Part shown: piece after piece, positions 14,300 to 14,438 of the stretch
Numbering within the stretch: position 1 is the stretch's first letter
How the letters are laid out: each line of letters starts with the position of its first letter
NCBI GenBank assembly: GCA_009920585.1
Contig: RFZT01000023.1
Coordinates: forward strand, 1 to 14,438
Direction: 5' to 3'
DNA: 14,438 bases
Origin: a bacterium
GTDB taxonomy: Bacteria > Verrucomicrobiota > Verrucomicrobiia > Chthoniobacterales > Terrimicrobiaceae
Notes under the pieces: generated by a model
Databases searched by the model: none
Told to the model about the DNA's origin: nothing
What the model saw: the letters and a program-made list of their open reading frames with translations, nothing else
Program-made: the position numbers and the translations under genes

Positions 14300-14438
14300 T
14301 TAACGTGGAAGGATGTCTTGAGCGCGCTGACGCAGCGCATGGTCGCAGAGCACGAGTGCTGTCATCGCCTCGACCATTGGCACGGCCCGCGGAAGTACGC
14401 AGGGGTCGTGGCGACCTCTGGCTGCGAGAGTGGATTCC
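14300..14438 (-). CDS. aroC: Chorismate synthase, C-terminal end (runs off the window)
   Basis: Only the last 45 codons are present, ending at the TAA at 14302-14300; the gene continues beyond the right edge. The fragment contains GRHDPCVLPRAVPMVEAM, which fits the C-terminal signature of chorismate synthase (R-H-D-P with a following E-A), then TALVLCDHALRQRAQ. The enzyme makes chorismate from 5-enolpyruvylshikimate 3-phosphate, the last common step to aromatic amino acids, folate and quinones. Three bases separate its stop from the start of the CvpA-like gene, so it appears to lead an operon with that gene, gatB and the TVP38-family gene. Confidence 0.9.
   Translation of the reverse strand, partial: ESTLAARGRHDPCVLPRAVPMVEAMTALVLCDHALRQRAQDILPR

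Overview
This window reads as ordinary chromosome of a diderm (Gram-negative) bacterium. A sedoheptulose-7-phosphate isomerase (gmhA), an MsbA-like ABC exporter and a prepilin peptidase imply an LPS-bearing outer membrane and a type IV pilus or type II secretion machinery. The gene mix, the prepilin peptidase with a large cytoplasmic insertion, the single-chain glycyl-tRNA synthetase with a zinc ribbon, and the near absence of Shine-Dalgarno sequences point to the PVC group, probably Verrucomicrobiota. That placement is an inference from family resemblance, not a search result. No tRNA, rRNA, CRISPR array, insertion sequence or phage gene was seen.

Layout. (1) Bases 1-5424, minus strand: pyrD, glyS and xth (exonuclease III) read leftward and end at a strong intrinsic terminator at 2052-2118. 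Beyond it lies a PhoB/PhoR-like two-component pair, whose kinase gene is broken by a small out-of-frame deletion at about 608-616. (2) Bases 5425-5520: a short divergent intergenic region with a perfect hairpin. (3) Bases 5521-11336, plus strand: two tight runs. The first is an unknown helical protein, gmhA and the prepilin peptidase. After 39 bases comes an ABC exporter, a GNAT-like acetyltransferase and a histone-deacetylase-family enzyme. All junctions within each run are 4-base or 1-base stop/start overlaps. (4) Bases 11333-14438, minus strand: aroC (C-terminal end only), a CvpA-like membrane protein, gatB and a TVP38/VTT membrane protein. They are packed with gaps of 7 bases or less and converge on the deacetylase gene with interlocked stop codons.

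How they work together. Most of the window is housekeeping: DNA repair (xth), translation fidelity and aminoacylation (glyS, gatB), pyrimidine synthesis (pyrD), aromatic synthesis (aroC) and envelope building (gmhA, ABC exporter, prepilin peptidase). The least explained parts are the translationally coupled acetyltransferase/deacetylase pair, the unknown gene upstream of gmhA, the extra domain in the prepilin peptidase, the repeat-like tail of the CvpA-like protein, and the lesion in the sensor kinase.
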